A DNA stretch of 64,000 nt from Cohaesibacter marisflavi. GTDB taxonomy: Bacteria; Pseudomonadota; Alphaproteobacteria; Rhizobiales; Cohaesibacteraceae. The stretch lies in assembly GCF_900115225.1 (NCBI RefSeq), contig NZ_FOVR01000009.1, positions 62,001 through 126,000 of the forward strand, written 5' to 3'. Below, piece by piece: positions 8,872 to 18,494 of the stretch. The position numbers were made by a program, and so were the translations under genes. The first letter of the stretch is position 1. The number at the start of each line of letters is the position of its first letter. The notes below the pieces were generated by a model. It was given only the letters and a program-made list of their open reading frames with translations, had not been told where the DNA came from and did no database searches.

Positions 8872-9702
8872 ATGACCCAGCGTTCCATCCTCATCACCGG
8901 TTGTTCCTCAGGCATTGGTCGCCACTGTGCGCTTCAACTCCACAAAGAGGGCTGGCAGGTTTTTGCTACCGCCCGCAAGATCGAAGACATAGAGGCCCTC
9001 AAGAATGAAGGGGTTACGGCCATTTACATGGATTACACCGACCACCAGTCGATCAAGGCCTGTGTGGAAGCGGTTTTGAACCATACCGGTGGCCAGCTTG
9101 ATGCCCTCTTCAACAATGGCGCCTATGGTCAGGCCGGTGCGGTGGAAGACCTCAAGACAGACATACTGCGCACCCAGTTCGAGGCCAACCTTTTTGGCTG
9201 GCACGAATTGACCTGCCAGATCATCCCCGTCATGCGGCGTCAGGGATATGGCCGGATCATCCATTGTTCTTCGGTTCTGGCGCTTACCGGCCTTGCTTTC
9301 CGCGGGGCCTATGTGGCCTCGAAATATGCCCTTGAAGGCCTGACGGACACCATGCGCATAGAAATGCACGGCAGCAACATCTCCATTTCGATGATCCAGC
9401 CGGGCCCGATCACCAGCCAGTTTCGTGAAAATGCCCGCCTGAATTTCATCTCAACGGTGGACACAGAAAATTCCGTCTATAGCGAGCGCTACAAGCATCG
9501 TCTCAAGGCCATGGAATCCGATGCGCCGGGCAAGTTCGAGTTGCCGCCCGAAGCGGTTTACAAGAAGCTGCACCACGCCCTTCATGCCCGCAACCCGAAA
9601 CCGCGCTATATGGTAACCGTGCCAACCTACATCATGAATGTCTTGCGTCGCTTTCTGCCCACCAGAGCGCTTGATGCCTTTTTGCGTGCCTATGGGGATT
9701 GA
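8872..9702 (+). CDS. Short-chain dehydrogenase/reductase (classical SDR)
   Basis: This 276-residue cytoplasmic NAD(P)-dependent oxidoreductase has the cofactor motif TGCSSGIG at residues 9-16 and a DALFNNGAYG motif (NNAG equivalent). Ser in HCSSVLAL and the YVASK active-site motif complete the classical triad. The C-terminal extension of about 40 residues and the sequence pattern resemble retinol or 17-beta-hydroxysteroid dehydrogenase-like SDRs. The substrate is unknown. It lies 47 nt downstream of the VOC gene. Confidence 0.85.
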   Translation: MTQRSILITGCSSGIGRHCALQLHKEGWQVFATARKIEDIEALKNEGVTAIYMDYTDHQSIKACVEAVLNHTGGQLDALFNNGAYGQAGAVEDLKTDILRTQFEANLFGWHELTCQIIPVMRRQGYGRIIHCSSVLALTGLAFRGAYVASKYALEGLTDTMRIEMHGSNISISMIQPGPITSQFRENARLNFISTVDTENSVYSERYKHRLKAMESDAPGKFELPPEAVYKKLHHALHARNPKPRYMVTVPTYIMNVLRRFLPTRALDAFLRAYGD

Positions 9703-9905
9703 TCCCGCCCAACCAAAGTTCAGTAACGGACATCTTTCATGCGGTTATGCCCTCCTGCTAGACTGCGCCGACAAGCCCTTGTGAGTACCCCTCTTTTCCA
9801 GAGAGATCAAAAGAGAAACCGCGATCAACGAAAAGGGCGCCTTGGCAGCATCCTGCAAGAATGAAGAATCGCGCATGTTGCTTAACCCCGCATCAGGAGT
9901 GCAGC

Positions 9906-10094
9906 ATGTCTTCGATTCTTTCCGCTCTCATTCCCGTCTCTCTGCTCGCCGTTGCGCTGATTCTGGTTGTTGGCCTCGTCAACATGATGCGTGGCAGCAA
10001 TCCCAACCGGTCGCAAAGATTGATGCGCTGGCGTGTTCTGTTGCAGTTGTTGGCCATCGTCATCGTCATGGCGAGTTTGTATTTCCTGCAATAG
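9906..10094 (+). CDS. Twin-transmembrane small protein
   Basis: This 62-residue protein has two hydrophobic helices (about residues 5-24 and 43-61) separated by a basic loop containing MMRGSNPNRSQRLMRWRV. It matches the short twin-transmembrane proteins found in Hyphomicrobiales just upstream of the cobalamin adenosyltransferase gene, related in layout to HIG1 proteins. Its function is not known. The start at 9906 is chosen from the CAGGAG site; an earlier in-frame ATG gives 15 extra polar residues. The neighbouring adenosyltransferase and ETF genes form a conserved context. Confidence 0.8.
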   Translation: MSSILSALIPVSLLAVALILVVGLVNMMRGSNPNRSQRLMRWRVLLQLLAIVIVMASLYFLQ

Positions 10095-10256
10095 GAGCAA
10101 TAGGAGCCGAGAACGCGAGGGCTGGCCCTGTGACCAAAACAACACGCCGCCGTGAAGAAGCCTGCGAGCGAATAAAAATTTCCCGATTTCGGGTGGCATC
10201 CACCGCTTGCTTGGGCTAAAGATGGGGAAACAATAGCTTTGCCTTGGACGATTAGC

Positions 10257-10820
10257 ATGAAACATGCCGCTCTTATTTCAGCACTAATGCTCACCTGTGC
10301 CGCTGGTGCAGCCAACGCAGCCGATTATACCGCACCCGGCGAAATGGGTTTTCTCAGCGAACTGCGCATGGGCGTCATGGCGCATGACGTGACCCGTCGC
10401 GAAGATGGTACGGTTGATCTGCAGGCCGAAGTTCTTTTCAATGCCTTTGGCACACCGGCAGAGAATACCTCTGTCTGGGAACGTTTCCTGACACCACGCC
10501 CCCATATCGGTGCTTCCCTCAACACGGATGGCAAGACATCTTACGGCTATGCCGGCTTTAGCTGGCTGTTCCCGGTCTACGGCCCTGTTTTCGTTGAAGG
10601 CAGCTTCGGCGGCATGGTTCATGATGGTAAACTGAGCAACACAGACCCTGACCGCGAGCCTCTGGGCACCCGTGCTCTGTTCCACGAATCAGCCTCCATC
10701 GGTCTTGACTATGAGCGCATCCGCGTAATGCTCACCGTTGAGCATAGCTCCAACGCCGGTCTTGGCAATTGGAACCACGGCCTGACCAACGTCGGCGCAC
10801 GCGTCGGATACAAATTCTGA
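10257..10820 (+). CDS. PagL-like acyloxyacyl hydrolase / lipid A 3-O-deacylase family
   Basis: This is a 187-residue outer-membrane beta-barrel candidate. Residues 1-21 look like a signal peptide (MKHAALISALM, then AGAANA before ADY). The C-terminal region has the family pattern VEHSSNAGLGNWNHGLTNVG, with the His-Ser pair expected at the active site, and the chain ends in aromatic YKF as outer-membrane barrels do. PagL enzymes remove the 3-position acyl chain of lipid A. An in-frame TTG six codons earlier is a less likely start. The gene interrupts the twin-TM/adenosyltransferase pairing and has its own terminator. Confidence 0.8.
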   Translation: MKHAALISALMLTCAAGAANAADYTAPGEMGFLSELRMGVMAHDVTRREDGTVDLQAEVLFNAFGTPAENTSVWERFLTPRPHIGASLNTDGKTSYGYAGFSWLFPVYGPVFVEGSFGGMVHDGKLSNTDPDREPLGTRALFHESASIGLDYERIRVMLTVEHSSNAGLGNWNHGLTNVGARVGYKF

Positions 10821-10903
10821 TAAGCCAACGGCCTGACATAAAGGCCGCTTGAAGCAAGGGAATGACGATCCGTCATCTTGCGTCTGATCAGGAACTATTT
10901 AAA

Positions 10904-10936
10904 GTGCGTCTGACATTGCATCAGGCGCATTTTTTG
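10904..10936 (+). terminator. Terminator after the PagL-like gene
   Basis: A 10-bp stem (GTGCGTCTGA / TCAGGCGCAT, including G-T wobbles) with an 8-nt loop is followed by TTTTT. A smaller inverted repeat, ATGACG / CGTCAT, lies just upstream near 10862-10876. Confidence 0.75.
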
Positions 10937-11033
10937 TATGTGCCGACTCGTTCAATCTGGTGACCATATTTCATTCAACGGCGCAGCTTGTGACAGCGCC
11001 GCAATCCCATAGCCAAAAACGGAAAGATCTTCG

Positions 11034-11612
11034 ATGGTTCGTCTCAACAAAATCTACACGCGTACAGGTGACAAGGGAACAACCATGCTGGGCACAGGCG
11101 AGCGCCGCCCCAAGCACGATTTGCGCGTTGAAACCTACGGAACAGTTGACGAAACAAACTCGATTGTTGGCCTCGCCCGGCTGGAAACCGCAGATAACCC
11201 GGAACTGGATCTGATGCTTTCCCAGATCCAGAACGATCTGTTTGATCTGGGGGCCGATCTGTGCACACCAGACAGCGGCGAAAAGCTCGATTATGAACCG
11301 CTGCGCATCATTGCCAGTCAGGTCGAGCGCCTTGAAAAGCAGATCGATCAATTGAATGCGGATCTGGAACCCTTGAAGAGCTTCATTCTGCCCGGCGGCG
11401 CCAGAGCATCGGCTTATCTGCATTATGCCCGCACGGTTTCACGCCGCGCCGAGCGTCTGGTTACAGCCCTTGCCGCAGAGGAAAACGAACCCGTATCCGC
11501 TGAGGCCATCCAGTATCTCAATCGTCTTTCTGACTTTTTCTTCGTTGCAGCCCGCTGGGCCAACAACAAAGGCACCGCAGATGTGCTCTGGGTTCCCGGC
11601 CAGAATCGTTAA
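11034..11612 (+). CDS. Cob(I)alamin adenosyltransferase, PduO type
   Basis: This 192-residue ATP:cob(I)alamin adenosyltransferase makes adenosylcobalamin. The N-terminal ATP-binding motif is TRTGDKGTT with a following DETNS. The C-terminal signature SFILPGG and RTVSRRAER are characteristic of the PduO/EutT-like trimeric family (commonly annotated cob(I)yrinic acid a,c-diamide adenosyltransferase). It would supply the coenzyme for Ecm in the same window and for methylmalonyl-CoA mutase elsewhere. A rhomboid gene follows after 74 nt and ETF genes after that. No B12 riboswitch was recognised upstream. Confidence 0.9.
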   Translation: MVRLNKIYTRTGDKGTTMLGTGERRPKHDLRVETYGTVDETNSIVGLARLETADNPELDLMLSQIQNDLFDLGADLCTPDSGEKLDYEPLRIIASQVERLEKQIDQLNADLEPLKSFILPGGARASAYLHYARTVSRRAERLVTALAAEENEPVSAEAIQYLNRLSDFFFVAARWANNKGTADVLWVPGQNR

Positions 11613-11686
11613 GAACCCGTTAAGAGACCACAGCAAGGCCTGAGCGCGACACGACAGATCAGAAGGCCAACGGAGGCACGCAGAGC

Positions 11687-12376
11687 ATGTTCATACCCTT
11701 GCATGACAGGAATGCCCTTCATTATGTCCGCTGGCAGTATGTCACACTCGGGCTCATCCTTGCCAATTGTCTTGTTTTCCTGATCAGCGGCGGCCCGGGT
11801 GACGGCCAAACCCTGCAAAATTTTGCAGTGTCCTACGGTCTCATTCCGAGCAGCCTGATTTGGCAATCTCCAGACTTGCTCGGGCCAACCTCTGGCATGC
11901 ATTGGGGCACCTTCATCTCCTATGCGTTTCTGCATGGTGGCTGGATGCATCTCATCGGCAACATGGCCTTTCTCTGGGTCTTTGGCGACAATATCGAAGA
12001 CGCGATGGGGCATGTCCGCTTTCTCGTCTTCTATTGCCTTTGCGCCGCAGGGGCGGCCCTGCTGCATGCGCTAGCCAACTGGGGCTCGCCCGTGCCGCTC
12101 ATAGGAGCATCAGGCGCAACAGCGGGCATTATCGCCGCCTATCTCATGCTGCATCCCGATGTCCGCGTCTGGATCCTGATCCTTGGACGCATACCCCTTC
12201 CAATTCCCGCTATTTACTGCCTTGGTGCCTGGCTCGGGCTGCAACTTTTCAACTCCCTGACCAGCACAGAGGCCACTGTTGCATGGTGGGCGCATGTGGG
12301 AGGAGCGATCACGGGAGCCATTCTTATCCCCTTTATGAAGCGAAAAACAGTCCCCCTGTTCCAACGCGCTACGTGA
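11687..12376 (+). CDS. Rhomboid family intramembrane serine protease
   Basis: This 229-residue protein has six hydrophobic segments. The catalytic dyad is Ser142 in LIGASGATAG and His203 in WWAHVGG, and FLHGGWMHLIGNM matches the conserved L1/TM2 region. It would cleave single-pass membrane proteins within the bilayer. Substrates are unknown. It is placed between the adenosyltransferase and etfB, all in the same direction, but a 347-bp gap separates it from etfB. The ribosome site is AACGGAGGC. Confidence 0.9.
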   Translation: MFIPLHDRNALHYVRWQYVTLGLILANCLVFLISGGPGDGQTLQNFAVSYGLIPSSLIWQSPDLLGPTSGMHWGTFISYAFLHGGWMHLIGNMAFLWVFGDNIEDAMGHVRFLVFYCLCAAGAALLHALANWGSPVPLIGASGATAGIIAAYLMLHPDVRVWILILGRIPLPIPAIYCLGAWLGLQLFNSLTSTEATVAWWAHVGGAITGAILIPFMKRKTVPLFQRAT

Positions 12377-12723
12377 AACTACCCAAAGGTTTAAGGGCCA
12401 TTACAGAAACTCATGCGTCTCAGACTGACGGATTGTTGACAGGCCCAAAAGCTGCCATTACCGTCCTCCCCGATCAGGAACAAAACAATGAAGCCGCTGA
12501 TATTGGATGGTCTTTTCCAAATGATGTCAGCCAAATAATATCTGTGATCATATTTCTGACCCCCAAGACATCAGAAATTGATCTCGTGGGCCTCAAACAG
12601 CAGGGACGGCACAGCGGAGCATAAAGACTCCAGGCGCTCGCAGCGAGCCAAAGCCAGTTCTCTTGCACAACGCTCAAGTCAATTGAGCCGGCCTAATGCC
12701 GGTTCACATGGGAGAATTAATCC
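12377..12723. other. 347-bp gap upstream of etfB
   Basis: No gene with family similarity is visible. It contains a 7-bp inverted repeat TTTCTGA / TCAGAAA at about 12553-12577 and a GCCGGC-type small hairpin just before etfB. GGGAGAA precedes the etfB ATG. The region probably carries the etfBA promoter. Confidence 0.4.
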
Positions 12724-13473
12724 ATGAAGATCCTTGTACCCGTCAAGCGGGTTGTCGATTACAACGTCAAAATCCGCGTCAAGGCCGATGGCACTGGTGT
12801 CGATCTGGCCAATGTCAAAATGTCCATGAACCCGTTTGATGAAATTGCGGTAGAGGAAGCCGTGCGCCTGAAGGAAGCCGGCGTGGCCAGCGAGATCGTT
12901 GTTGTCTCCATTGGCGTTCAGCAGGCGCAGGAAACCCTGCGCACCGGTCTGGCCATGGGCGCCGACCGTGCCATCCTTATCAAGTCAGACGCCCCCGTCG
13001 AACCGCTGGGCGTTGCCAAGCTGCTCAAGGCCGTTGTTGAAGAAGAACAGCCCGGCATGGTCATCGTGGGAAAACAGGCCATTGACGATGATGCAAACCA
13101 GACCGGCCAGATGCTGTCCGCACTTCTTGGCTGGGGCCAGGGTGCTTTTGCTTCGGGCATCAAGGTTGAAGGCGATGTTGCCAGTGTAACGCGCGAAATC
13201 GATGGCGGCCTGCAGAATGTAACGATCAAGCTGCCTGCCGTGATGACCGCTGACTTGCGCCTCAACGAGCCGCGCTATGCCTCTCTGCCCAACATCATGA
13301 AGGCCAAGAAGAAGCCGCTCGACACCAAGGAAGCCGCAGACTATGGCGTTGACATTGCGCCGCGCCTCGAAGTGCTTTCCACCGCAGAACCGGAAGCCCG
13401 CAAGGCAGGCATCAAGGTTGAGAGCGTGGCCGAACTGGTCGACAAACTGAAAAACGAAGCCAGCGTGCTTTAA
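12724..13473 (+). CDS. etfB: Electron transfer flavoprotein, beta subunit
   Basis: This is the 249-residue AMP-binding beta subunit of ETF. It shows the N-terminal [14 protein letters not shown], an ETF-beta signature region around [20 protein letters not shown], and the typical length. The heterodimer with EtfA takes electrons from acyl-CoA dehydrogenases (here Mcd and GcdH) and delivers them to ETF:quinone oxidoreductase. It is followed 21 nt later by etfA with an AGCGAGGAG ribosome site, so the two are co-transcribed. Confidence 0.96.
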   Translation: MKILVPVKRVVDYNVKIRVKADGTGVDLANVKMSMNPFDEIAVEEAVRLKEAGVASEIVVVSIGVQQAQETLRTGLAMGADRAILIKSDAPVEPLGVAKLLKAVVEEEQPGMVIVGKQAIDDDANQTGQMLSALLGWGQGAFASGIKVEGDVASVTREIDGGLQNVTIKLPAVMTADLRLNEPRYASLPNIMKAKKKPLDTKEAADYGVDIAPRLEVLSTAEPEARKAGIKVESVAELVDKLKNEASVL

Positions 13474-13494
13474 GGCAAAGCGAGGAGATAGATT

Positions 13495-14424
13495 ATGACA
13501 ACCCTTCTGATTGCCGAACATAACAACGCGGCTTTGAATGACGCCACCGCAAAAGCCCTGAGCGCAGCGCTCGAGCTGGGTGGAGACGTGGACATCCTGA
13601 TCGCTGGCAAGGATTGCGCAGCTGCTGCTGAAGAAGCCGCCAAGCTGAGCGGAGCGGCCAAAATTCTGGTTGCTGAAAGCGATGCCCTTGGCCACCATAT
13701 CGCAGAAGCCCTGTCTGCTCAGGTCGTTGCCATGGCAGACGCATATGATGCAATCGTGGCTCCGGCCACATCCGTTGGCAAGAACTTCATGCCGCGCGTC
13801 GCCGCTTTGCTCGACGTCATGCAGCTTTCCGAAGTCACCAAAATTGTCTCGGCCGACACCTTCGAGCGCCCGACCTATGCTGGCAATGCCATCCAGACCG
13901 TCAAAAGCGCCGACAGCAAGAAGGTCATGACGGTGCGGACCGCCAATTTTGCAGCCGCAGCATCCGAGGGCTCTGCCAGCATCGAAAATGTTGCTGCAGC
14001 TGACGCGCCCGACACCACGACCTTCGTCAGCGAAGAGCTTTCAACATCGGATCGCCCCGAGCTTGCAAGCGCCCGAGCCATCATCGCCGGTGGCCGTGGC
14101 CTGGCGTCCGAAGAACAATTCAACGGTCTTCTGACCCCGATTGCCGACAAGCTGGGCGCAGCCATCGGCGCTTCGCGCGCAGCCGTTGATGCCGGCTACG
14201 CTCCGAACGACCTGCAGGTCGGCCAGACCGGCAAGGTGGTCGCTCCCGAGCTGTATATCGCAGCAGGCATCTCCGGTGCCATCCAGCATCTGGCAGGCAT
14301 GAAGGATTCCAAGGTCATTGTTGCCATCAACAAGGATGAAGAAGCACCGATCTTCCAGGTTGCCGATTATGGCATCGTGGGTGATCTGTTCGACATTCTG
14401 CCAGAGCTTGAAAAAGCCCTCTGA
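13495..14424 (+). CDS. etfA: Electron transfer flavoprotein, alpha subunit
   Basis: This 309-residue FAD-binding subunit has the N-terminal beta-subunit-like fold and the C-terminal FAD domain. The alpha signature is visible in [21 protein letters not shown] and [22 protein letters not shown], and GQTGKVV precedes them. It pairs with EtfB immediately upstream and ends the etfBA operon at a strong terminator. Confidence 0.96.
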   Translation: MTTLLIAEHNNAALNDATAKALSAALELGGDVDILIAGKDCAAAAEEAAKLSGAAKILVAESDALGHHIAEALSAQVVAMADAYDAIVAPATSVGKNFMPRVAALLDVMQLSEVTKIVSADTFERPTYAGNAIQTVKSADSKKVMTVRTANFAAAASEGSASIENVAAADAPDTTTFVSEELSTSDRPELASARAIIAGGRGLASEEQFNGLLTPIADKLGAAIGASRAAVDAGYAPNDLQVGQTGKVVAPELYIAAGISGAIQHLAGMKDSKVIVAINKDEEAPIFQVADYGIVGDLFDILPELEKAL

Positions 14425-14775
14425 TCTTGTGCCGAATGACCGCACCGATCAGGCAAAACCGGTCAGGTGACAAACACGAACGCGTCTTTCCAGTCATCCC
14501 GCGCTCCTCTTGGAGCGCGGGATTTTTCATATCCGGCCTCACGGTGCAGGCAAATTATCCCCATTGTTTTGCGTAACTATCAGACTTTGATCGTAGTTTT
14601 GTCGAGCAAAGGCGCTTAGCACTTGCTGCACACAATTCATGCATTCATTTGCATTTGCGAAGCATTGCACAATCTGCCAAACTTGCCCGACCATCTGGAG
14701 GCCATGCCCTGGGCATCTTCCAGCCGCCGGGACAACGAGCAGAGAACCATAGCAGAGCAATCCGTGAGCAGTGAA
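14425..14775. promoter_or_regulatory. etfA-hbd spacer: terminator and TGC-rich promoter region
   Basis: After the etfA terminator the spacer is rich in TTGC/TGCA words. These include TTGCTGCACACAA at 14623-14635 (compare TTGCTGCATCGCAA before ccr) and TTGCGAAGCATTGCAC at about 14655-14670. This is a candidate promoter-operator for hbd. No other gene is evident. Confidence 0.45.
14496..14527 (+). terminator. Terminator of etfBA
   Basis: A perfect 12-bp G+C-rich stem (ATCCCGCGCTCC / GGAGCGCGGGAT) with a 4-nt loop is followed by a T run, 70 nt after the etfA stop. Confidence 0.9.
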
Positions 14776-15654
14776 ATGTCTGAAATCAAGAAAGTTGGGA
14801 TCATTGGGGCCGGACAAATGGGCAGCGGCATTGCTCATGTCTGCGGTCTATCCGGTTATGATGTGCTCCTGAATGACATTAATCAGGAAAGACTCGATGA
14901 GGCCATTGTCGAAATTACCAGCAATCTCGAGCGGCAGGTCACCAAGGGGCGCATTTCCGATGGGCAGAAACTGGCAGCATTGGCCAAGATCACCACAACG
15001 CTGGATCTGCAGACCATGGCTGATGTGGATCTGGTCATTGAGGCGGTCACCGAGCATGAGGAAACAAAGCGCAAGGTTCTTGCCTCCATCACGCCATTCC
15101 TCAAACCCGAAGCCCTTATAGCCTCTAACAGCTCGTCCTATTCCATCACCCGCCTCGCGGCGGCCACCGACAGGGCCGAACAGTTCATCGGCATGCATTT
15201 CATGCGCCCCGTTCCGATCATGAAGCTGATCGAACTCGTGCGCGGCATAGCAACGGATGAGGCGACCTTCAGAACTTCGGAAAAATTCGTCGAGAGCTTG
15301 GGCAAGACCGTTGCCGTCTCGGAAGATTTCCCCGCCTTCATCGTCAATCGCATCCTGCTTCCCATGATCAATGAAGCCATCTACACCCTGTATGAAGGGG
15401 TCGGCACCGTGGATGCCATCGATACCGCCATGCGGCTGGGGGCCAATCACCCCATGGGGCCACTGGAATTGGCCGATTTTATTGGTCTGGATACCTGCCT
15501 GTCCGTCATGCAGGTGCTTTATGATGGATTGGCTGACAGCAAATATCGCCCCTGCCCGCTGCTGGTGAAATATGTCGAAGCCGGCTGGTTGGGGCGCAAA
15601 ACGCAGCGCGGCTTCTATGACTATCGCAGCGAAATCCCCATCCCGACGCGCTAG
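14776..15654 (+). CDS. hbd: 3-hydroxybutyryl-CoA dehydrogenase
   Basis: This NAD(P)-dependent enzyme interconverts acetoacetyl-CoA and (S)-3-hydroxybutyryl-CoA. The 292-residue protein has the Rossmann motif GIIGAGQMGSGIAHV near residues 7-21 and the catalytic region IGMHFMRPVP (the His-Phe-x-x-Pro motif). The C-terminal helical domain includes NHPMGPLELADFIGLD. The start is placed at 14776 to give the family's usual length; GTG at 14764 in the same frame is an alternative. Together with Ccr, Ecm and Mcd it can feed crotonyl-CoA formation. A strong terminator follows. Confidence 0.92.
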   Translation: MSEIKKVGIIGAGQMGSGIAHVCGLSGYDVLLNDINQERLDEAIVEITSNLERQVTKGRISDGQKLAALAKITTTLDLQTMADVDLVIEAVTEHEETKRKVLASITPFLKPEALIASNSSSYSITRLAAATDRAEQFIGMHFMRPVPIMKLIELVRGIATDEATFRTSEKFVESLGKTVAVSEDFPAFIVNRILLPMINEAIYTLYEGVGTVDAIDTAMRLGANHPMGPLELADFIGLDTCLSVMQVLYDGLADSKYRPCPLLVKYVEAGWLGRKTQRGFYDYRSEIPIPTR

Positions 15655-15692
15655 GCTTTGCCCGAGCGATCAGGCGATCCCCATCAAACATC

Positions 15693-15723
15693 AAGCCAGC
15701 CCAGCATCCGGGCTGGCTTTTCT
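15693..15723 (+). terminator. Terminator after hbd
   Basis: A 9-bp stem (AGCCAGCCC / GGGCTGGCT) with a 7-nt loop is followed by TTTTCT, about 40 nt past the hbd stop. Confidence 0.85.
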
Positions 15724-15848
15724 GTACAGAAATATAGAAAAACACAGAAAACTATTTAAACACACTTTAACACAGTCTTAAGAGAGCTACCGGACAATTG
15801 GGCCAAGGCAAACCATGAAACAGGAGTAACCCCAAAGGAGAATACTTG

Positions 15849-16055
15849 ATGTCCAGCGTAGCTTCGTCCGGTGCGGCAATCGCCTACACCAACGCAGCCC
15901 AGTCAAGCATGGATCTGGGTTCGACCCTAATAAAGATGGCTCATAACGCCGATATGAATATGGCCAACACCCTTGATGCCCTCGTCCAGAAGGGTATGCA
16001 GAATAGCAACTCTGCCCCTGAAGGCATGGGCAAGGCAGTCAATATCAAGGCATAA
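15849..16055 (+). CDS. YjfB-type putative motility protein (small)
   Basis: This 68-residue protein begins MSSVASSGAAIAYTNAAQ and contains STLIKMAHNADMNMANTLDALVQ, the pattern of the YjfB putative motility protein family. It is predicted cytoplasmic with no signal peptide. AAAGGAGA at about 15834-15841 fits the ATG at 15849. The role is unknown, and no flagellar genes are adjacent. The assignment rests on composition and length and is tentative. Confidence 0.6.
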   Translation: MSSVASSGAAIAYTNAAQSSMDLGSTLIKMAHNADMNMANTLDALVQKGMQNSNSAPEGMGKAVNIKA

Positions 16056-16197
16056 GGTCGCTCACACGCATCCTGACGGCAATACCGCGCAGCCCTTCAA
16101 AGGCCTGCGCGTTAAAACCTGCGCTCAGAACCGGGCGTGGGCTCGCTCTCGTGTGCGGCATCCCCCAGTCCCGGTCCCCTAGGTCCTCCCGCTCCTT

Positions 16198-16830
16198 CTA
16201 TTCCGATTCCACAATCGCTTTAACGAGTTCCTGCGCTTCTGCTGATGCCCAGGCAGCAGGGCCTGCCATATGCGCCAGTGAGCAGCCATCCTTGTTGATG
16301 ATCAGCGTGGAGGGCATGCCAAACGCCATGCCCTTTGAGCGCAGGGCCGGAAACATTGCCATTTTCTCATCATAATAAAGCGTCAGATGCTCGATACCGA
16401 TCTCATCGAAAAAAGCACGGGGCTTGTCTGGCGATTTGCGATCAAGGCTCACCGTGACCACTTCAAAGTCATCCCCCCCGAGCGCAGCCTGTAGCCCATC
16501 AAGATCGGGCATCTCGTGACGACAGGGCGCGCACCAGGTCGCCCACAAATTCAGAAGCACCGTCTTGCCCTTGAAATCGGCAAGAGAAAAAGCGCTGCCA
16601 TCCTCGCGTTTGAAAACAAGTCCGGAGAAATCCACCGGATGCCCGCTGGTCTGAAGTGCCGCTATCGGCCCCTTGATCATAGGATCGATGGCTTCAATCT
16701 GCTGCTTGGCAGCAGGGCAGCTTTCTTGTGCGGAAACGGACGGAGGCGCAATGGCAACAGCGCCGGAAAGGGCCATCAGAAAAATCAGGCCAGCACGCAA
16801 GGGCCGGAATTTTTGAGCAAATGAAAGCAT
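16198..16830 (-). CDS. tlpA: TlpA-type periplasmic thiol:disulfide oxidoreductase
   Basis: This 210-residue thioredoxin-fold protein has an N-terminal signal anchor or signal peptide (LRAGLIFLMALSGAVAIAPP, cleavage possible after SVSA). Its redox site is WCAPC at Cys100/Cys103 within LLNLWATWCAPC, and a cis-Pro lies in GMPSTLIINKDG. TlpA proteins reduce periplasmic targets such as cytochrome oxidase copper-site subunits or copper chaperones. It is divergent from argH, with lptM and lysA beyond, a neighbourhood common in Hyphomicrobiales. The ATG at 16830 has GAAGGGGAAAC upstream; the longer in-frame extension lacks sense. Confidence 0.88.
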   Translation of the reverse strand: MLSFAQKFRPLRAGLIFLMALSGAVAIAPPSVSAQESCPAAKQQIEAIDPMIKGPIAALQTSGHPVDFSGLVFKREDGSAFSLADFKGKTVLLNLWATWCAPCRHEMPDLDGLQAALGGDDFEVVTVSLDRKSPDKPRAFFDEIGIEHLTLYYDEKMAMFPALRSKGMAFGMPSTLIINKDGCSLAHMAGPAAWASAEAQELVKAIVESE

Positions 16831-16990
16831 TTCTGTTTCCCCTTCTTCAATCAAGACCCCCGCCGAAGACGGGAAATCATCACAATGAGCCACAAGTGAA
16901 CGATCTTTCCTCAGTATTGGCGCTGACAGTCCCATTTTGTTATGGCATAAAGCAACACGACTTACCGATCTGATCAATGGAATAAGCATC

Positions 16991-18391
16991 ATGAGTAATA
17001 AAATGTGGGGCGGCCGCTTCTCCGAAGGTCCGGACGCCATTATGGAAGAAATCAATGCTTCCATCGATTTCGATAAAAAACTCTACTCCCAGGACATTGC
17101 CGGATCCAAAGCGCATGTGCGCATGTTGGCCAAGCAGGAAATCGTGCCTGCCGATGATGCCAAAGCCATTGAACAAGGTCTAGACACAATCGCTGGAGAA
17201 ATTGAGGCAGGGGACTTCACTTTTTCGCGTGCGCTGGAAGACATTCACATGAATGTGGAAAGCCGGCTTTCAGATCTCATCGGCCCGAATGCCGGACGGC
17301 TGCATACAGCCCGCTCGCGCAATGATCAGGTAGCCACCGACTTCCGCCTTTGGGTACGCGACACCCTCGATACCCTTGATGGACAATTGCTTGAGCTCCA
17401 GAGCACTTTCGCAGGCAAGGCAGAAGAGTTCGCCAATGCCGTCATGCCAGGCTTCACCCATCTTCAAAGCGCCCAGCCGGTAACCTTCGGCCACCATATG
17501 ATGGCCTATGTAGAAATGCTCTCCCGTGACCGGGGCCGTGTGCAGGATGCGCGCAAGCGCATGAATGAATGCCCTCTGGGCTCTGCTGCACTGGCAGGCA
17601 CTTCCTTCCCGATCGACCGTCACATGACGGCAGAAGCCCTTGGCTTTGACCGCCCGACGGCCAACTCGCTGGACGGGGTTTCCGATCGCGATTTTGCCCT
17701 TGAAGCACTGTCTGCCGCCTCCATCTGCGCCATGCATCTTTCGCGCTTTGCTGAAGAGCTGGTCATCTGGTCATCCGCCCAGTTCCGCTTCGTGAAGCTT
17801 TCGGACAAATTCTCCACCGGCTCTTCCATCATGCCGCAAAAGCGCAATCCGGACGCAGCTGAATTGGTCCGCGCCAAATCCGGCCGCATCATCGGTGCGC
17901 TCAATGCCCTGTTGATCGTCATGAAGGGCCTGCCGCTTGCCTATTCCAAGGACATGCAGGAAGACAAGGAGCAGGTCTTCGACGCCTTGCAGAATCTGTC
18001 CTTGTGCGTTGCAGCCATGACCGGCATGGTCGCCGATCTGGAACCCAATGTGAAAGAGCTGAAAAAGGCCGCTGGCTCTGGCTATTCCACCGCCACGGAT
18101 CTAGCAGACTGGCTCGTGCGGACACTGGGCATGCCCTTCCGCAACGCCCATCATGTCACCGGCAGCCTTGTTGCCATGGCCGCCGAGCGCAATATCGAGC
18201 TGCACAAGCTTACTCTTGAAGACATGCAGACGGTCGAGCCGACCATCACCGAAGATGTTTTCTCGGTGCTCTCGGTCGACAAATCCGTCCGAAGCCGCGT
18301 CTCTTTTGGTGGCACCGCTCCTGCCAATGTTAAAAAACAGGCAAAAAGCTGGCTGAAAAAGCTTGAAAAAGAAAAAGCAGCCAAGCAATAG
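16991..18391 (+). CDS. argH: Argininosuccinate lyase
   Basis: ArgH cleaves argininosuccinate to arginine and fumarate, the last step of arginine synthesis. The 466-residue protein has the N-terminal [12 protein letters not shown]. The fumarase/aspartase superfamily signature is [12 protein letters not shown], and its flexible loop carries the catalytic Ser. AGTSFPIDR and [13 protein letters not shown] carry further conserved residues. The start at 16991 gives the usual length; the longer frame upstream overlaps the tlpA promoter. It is followed after 103 nt by lptM, then lysA. Confidence 0.96.
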   Translation: MSNKMWGGRFSEGPDAIMEEINASIDFDKKLYSQDIAGSKAHVRMLAKQEIVPADDAKAIEQGLDTIAGEIEAGDFTFSRALEDIHMNVESRLSDLIGPNAGRLHTARSRNDQVATDFRLWVRDTLDTLDGQLLELQSTFAGKAEEFANAVMPGFTHLQSAQPVTFGHHMMAYVEMLSRDRGRVQDARKRMNECPLGSAALAGTSFPIDRHMTAEALGFDRPTANSLDGVSDRDFALEALSAASICAMHLSRFAEELVIWSSAQFRFVKLSDKFSTGSSIMPQKRNPDAAELVRAKSGRIIGALNALLIVMKGLPLAYSKDMQEDKEQVFDALQNLSLCVAAMTGMVADLEPNVKELKKAAGSGYSTATDLADWLVRTLGMPFRNAHHVTGSLVAMAAERNIELHKLTLEDMQTVEPTITEDVFSVLSVDKSVRSRVSFGGTAPANVKKQAKSWLKKLEKEKAAKQ

Positions 18392-18494
18392 TCAACAAGA
18401 ACAAACAGGCCGGAGCCAACAAAGCCCGGCCTCGTTCATGGTGCGCTACCTCCGCCACCATCCAGACCATGCGAAGAAAAAGGGATATCAAGCG

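Noticed and set aside
10821-11033. B12 riboswitch before the adenosyltransferase
   Set aside because: No B12-box-like sequence or typical 200-nt fold was recognised; the hairpin present is a terminator.
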